From Dioscorea cayenensis subsp. rotundata (taxonomy: Eukaryota; Streptophyta; Magnoliopsida; Dioscoreales; Dioscoreaceae), in NCBI RefSeq assembly GCF_009730915.1, contig NC_052475.1, positions 29,511,016 through 29,575,015 of the forward strand: a stretch of DNA of 64,000 nucleotides. Reading direction: 5' to 3'. Both the position numbers and the translations under genes were made by a program. Shown here piece after piece: positions 61,816 to 64,000 of this stretch. Below the pieces are notes generated by a model that saw only the letters and a list, made by a program, of their open reading frames with translations, was not told the DNA's origin and did no database searches. The number at the start of each line of letters is the position of its first letter. Positions within the stretch are counted from its first letter, which is position 1.

Positions 61816-63694
61816 CTACTGGTCTGGAGCAGCTTTTGAATTAAGAAGAGGTTGGAGGGCTTTGACAACAATTGTCATGTTAGGTCTGAAGTCAGCTTCA
61901 TACTGCACACATAATGCTGCAACTGCAGCCAACTGCAAGCAATAAATTATAAATTTATTAAAAATTCCAATTTTCATAATTCAATCAAATTACACTGTGA
62001 TTAAAGAGCCAAACATAATGAGAATAGTGGTTTTTAGAATTATTCATGGATAAGTTGTCTAACTCCATTTTTGAAAATATATCTCTAAGTTTTAAGCAAA
62101 GTGATGTCCTTAATTTGGAATAAGTTATTCTTGTCATAATCTGCAAATAAGAAGTTTAATCTTTGCCTTATTCCCTATCTGAACACTAAACATTGAACAC
62201 TTCATTTAATTTATTCCTGGCAAGAGGCTTAATCCTTATGTAATTCCCTACCAAACACTAGTATTATCCCATTTCTGAAACAAGGGCCATACACACTGAA
62301 CTATCTTTTATTTCTGTGTTAAGAGCCAAAATGCTTTGTATAAGCTAACACAATATTTTCATTGTTATTAGTTAAATTTTGGAATAAGAGCTAAATTAGA
62401 GCAGCTTCTATTTTAATCTCAATCTATACTTGATATAAAGATTGAATTTTTATATACCTTAGCAACAGCCTTGGGAGGGTATTCATTGTTTAGCTTTGGA
62501 TCTACACATTGTTTAACTTTGTCTTCACTTAACCTTGGAGTGGCCTGCAGATTAGTGATTCAATTTCAATCAAGAGATTTGATAAGAATTAAAGAAGGAA
62601 TAAGAACTAAAGGGAGTAAAAAGAACTCACCCAAGTTACAAGACTTTGTTGTCCCTTTGGCATTGTATGATCTACTGGTTTTCTTCCTGTTAGAAGCTCC
62701 AGAAGAACAACACCAAAACTATACACATCACTTTTCTGTGTTAATTGTCCAGTCATTGCATACCTGAAAATAATTAGATGGATGATAAGCGAAAAGCGAT
62801 ATTTAGTTATACATTCTGATGCAAGTTCGGAAATTTAATAGTTTAAAAAATATTACTCTGGTGCATGGTAGCCGAAAGTCCCTAAAACACGCGTTGAATG
62901 TAGGCGGGCAGCAGTGTCTGGTGACTGGTTGGTTAGATTAAAATCGGCAATTTTGGGAGCATAATAGTCGAACAAAAGTACATTGCTTGATCTTATATCC
63001 CTGTGAACAATGGAAGGCTCAACTTTCTCATGGAGATACTCAAGACCTCTTGCTGCACCATATGCAATTTTCACTCTCTGATTCCAAGACAGAACAACAC
63101 GAGGCTCAGCATTCTGCACTCCTTTCCTACCTAACAACAATGGCGTATTATGTATTAGGATTAAGGATGAAATACTGAATAGAATTAGCATTTGTTTGAA
63201 AATTAACATAAATACCATGTAATATGTCATGTAATGATCCATTTGAAGCATATTCGTGAATCAATATGCGGTTATCTGCCTCAAGACAGTAGCCAAGTAG
63301 TTCTATGAAATATTCATTGTTGAACCTTGAAACTAAGGATAACTGCAACAATGGTGACAATAATTTCTGACTGGATGAACAAATATTATGCACAAATATA
63401 AGCCTTATCGGCATTGTAAAGCAATGGTGGTAACAAAGAGAAACAGACCTGGGCAACAAAGTCAGGGTCAGGTTCTTGAGAGGCAGAGGGATCTAGCTTC
63501 TTTATTGCAGCAGGTTGTCCTGAACTTAGAACTCCATAAAATACCCTGACCGTAAGATCCTTCACCAATTAAAGCCTTCTGACCAAAGTTATTAGTCATT
63601 CTGTTGAGATCAGCCAATGAAATTGCTGGTATTTCAATAGGTAGAATCTTTTGCACCCCTCGATTTGATCCTTTAGGCTGTTTATTATCATGTC
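61816..63694 (-). CDS. PTI1: PTI1-like receptor-like cytoplasmic kinase, 5' partial, one frame break
   Basis: A cytoplasmic Ser/Thr kinase related to tomato Pti1, acting downstream of receptor kinases and OXI1. Six exons are visible: 63449-63694, 63216-63342, 62857-63130, 62631-62763, 62458-62544 and 61816-61932; the usual first exon (Cys-rich, acylated N terminus) must lie beyond position 64000. Motifs: [16 protein letters not shown] (ATP-site Lys), [29 protein letters not shown], then [13 protein letters not shown] with DFN where most kinases have DFG (PTI1 kinases commonly have DFD or DFN), and [20 protein letters not shown]. Near 63550, between SYGQ and VFYGVL, one extra G in a GGG run shifts the frame. 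It is either an assembly error or a damaged allele. All splice phases otherwise agree. Confidence 0.9.
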
Positions 63695-64000
63695 CTATGA
63701 GAGATTGGCAAGTTAGAAACAAGACAACATTTTTGGTCATTCTTCATAATTGCAACCACATGCAAAACGATAATAAATGAACAAGGAGATGAATTTCTGG
63801 CCTTACTCTGTTAGATTTAAAGAAAGATATAGTATAGTAATACTACATTCAAACATGCACTGCTTCTGGATATGGAGATCAAAGATAAGCACATTTATTC
63901 AGCAACTTCCATGTTGAAGTTAAACTCTTTTAACAGTTCAAGCATTCAACAGAAGCTATGTCAGTAGATCACTGTTAGATTTTGACATTGGAAATTTCCA

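Overview
The window is nuclear DNA of a flowering plant. Its genes have many GT-AG introns and encode plant-specific or plant-typed proteins (F-box/LRR protein 15, MUT9-like kinase, PLS-class PPR, PTI1-like kinase, Mn-type metal tolerance protein, Tat-type thylakoid-lumen protein). Intergenic DNA is very AT-rich and holds small hAT, Tourist and SINE copies and one solo LTR. I lean to a non-grass monocot such as yam, but only from general resemblance; nothing here proves it. A run of exactly 1000 N (32114-33113) shows a draft scaffold.

Layout, left to right. 1-2400: two neighbouring non-autonomous hAT elements with GC-rich ends. 3783-4636: a four-unit array that folds like box H/ACA snoRNAs. 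5069-7591 (-): ribosomal protein uS3 (RPS3), with its promoter to 7815. 7.8-14.1 kb: AT-rich, with a dead ELF4-like gene (9346-9628) and a solo Copia-type LTR (11018-11954). 14615-22765 (+): FBL15, 17 coding exons. 23438-25059 (-): a plastid lumen protein in 7 exons, convergent with FBL15. 26314-26628 (-): a 104-residue triple-membrane-span protein. 29006-32044 (-): a small 'methyltransferase-related' gene whose 2.8 kb intron holds a whole intronless PPR gene (29630-31340). Gap. 34122-42637 (+): MLK-type casein kinase 1, 16 coding exons, with a hAT in intron 5. 44140-47768 (+): TAM41, mitochondrial CDP-DAG synthase. 48431-49036 (+): TMCO1-like ER calcium channel. 51451-55093 (-): MTP9/10-type Mn transporter. 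55-61.8 kb: gene-free, with SINEs, a Tourist MITE and microsatellites. 61816-63694 (-): PTI1-like kinase, whose first exon lies beyond the right edge.

These are housekeeping and signalling genes with no evident shared pathway; this is not an operon-like or accessory region. The most unusual items are the H/ACA-like array beside RPS3, the ELF4-like pseudogene, the nested PPR gene, the TAM41 first exon whose conserved catalytic motif lies out of frame with both flanks, and the outward-facing tRNA-like modules inside the first hAT element. Three conserved genes (PPR, PTI1-like, TAM41) carry small frame breaks in or near homopolymers, so residual assembly error must be considered before calling any of them a pseudogene.
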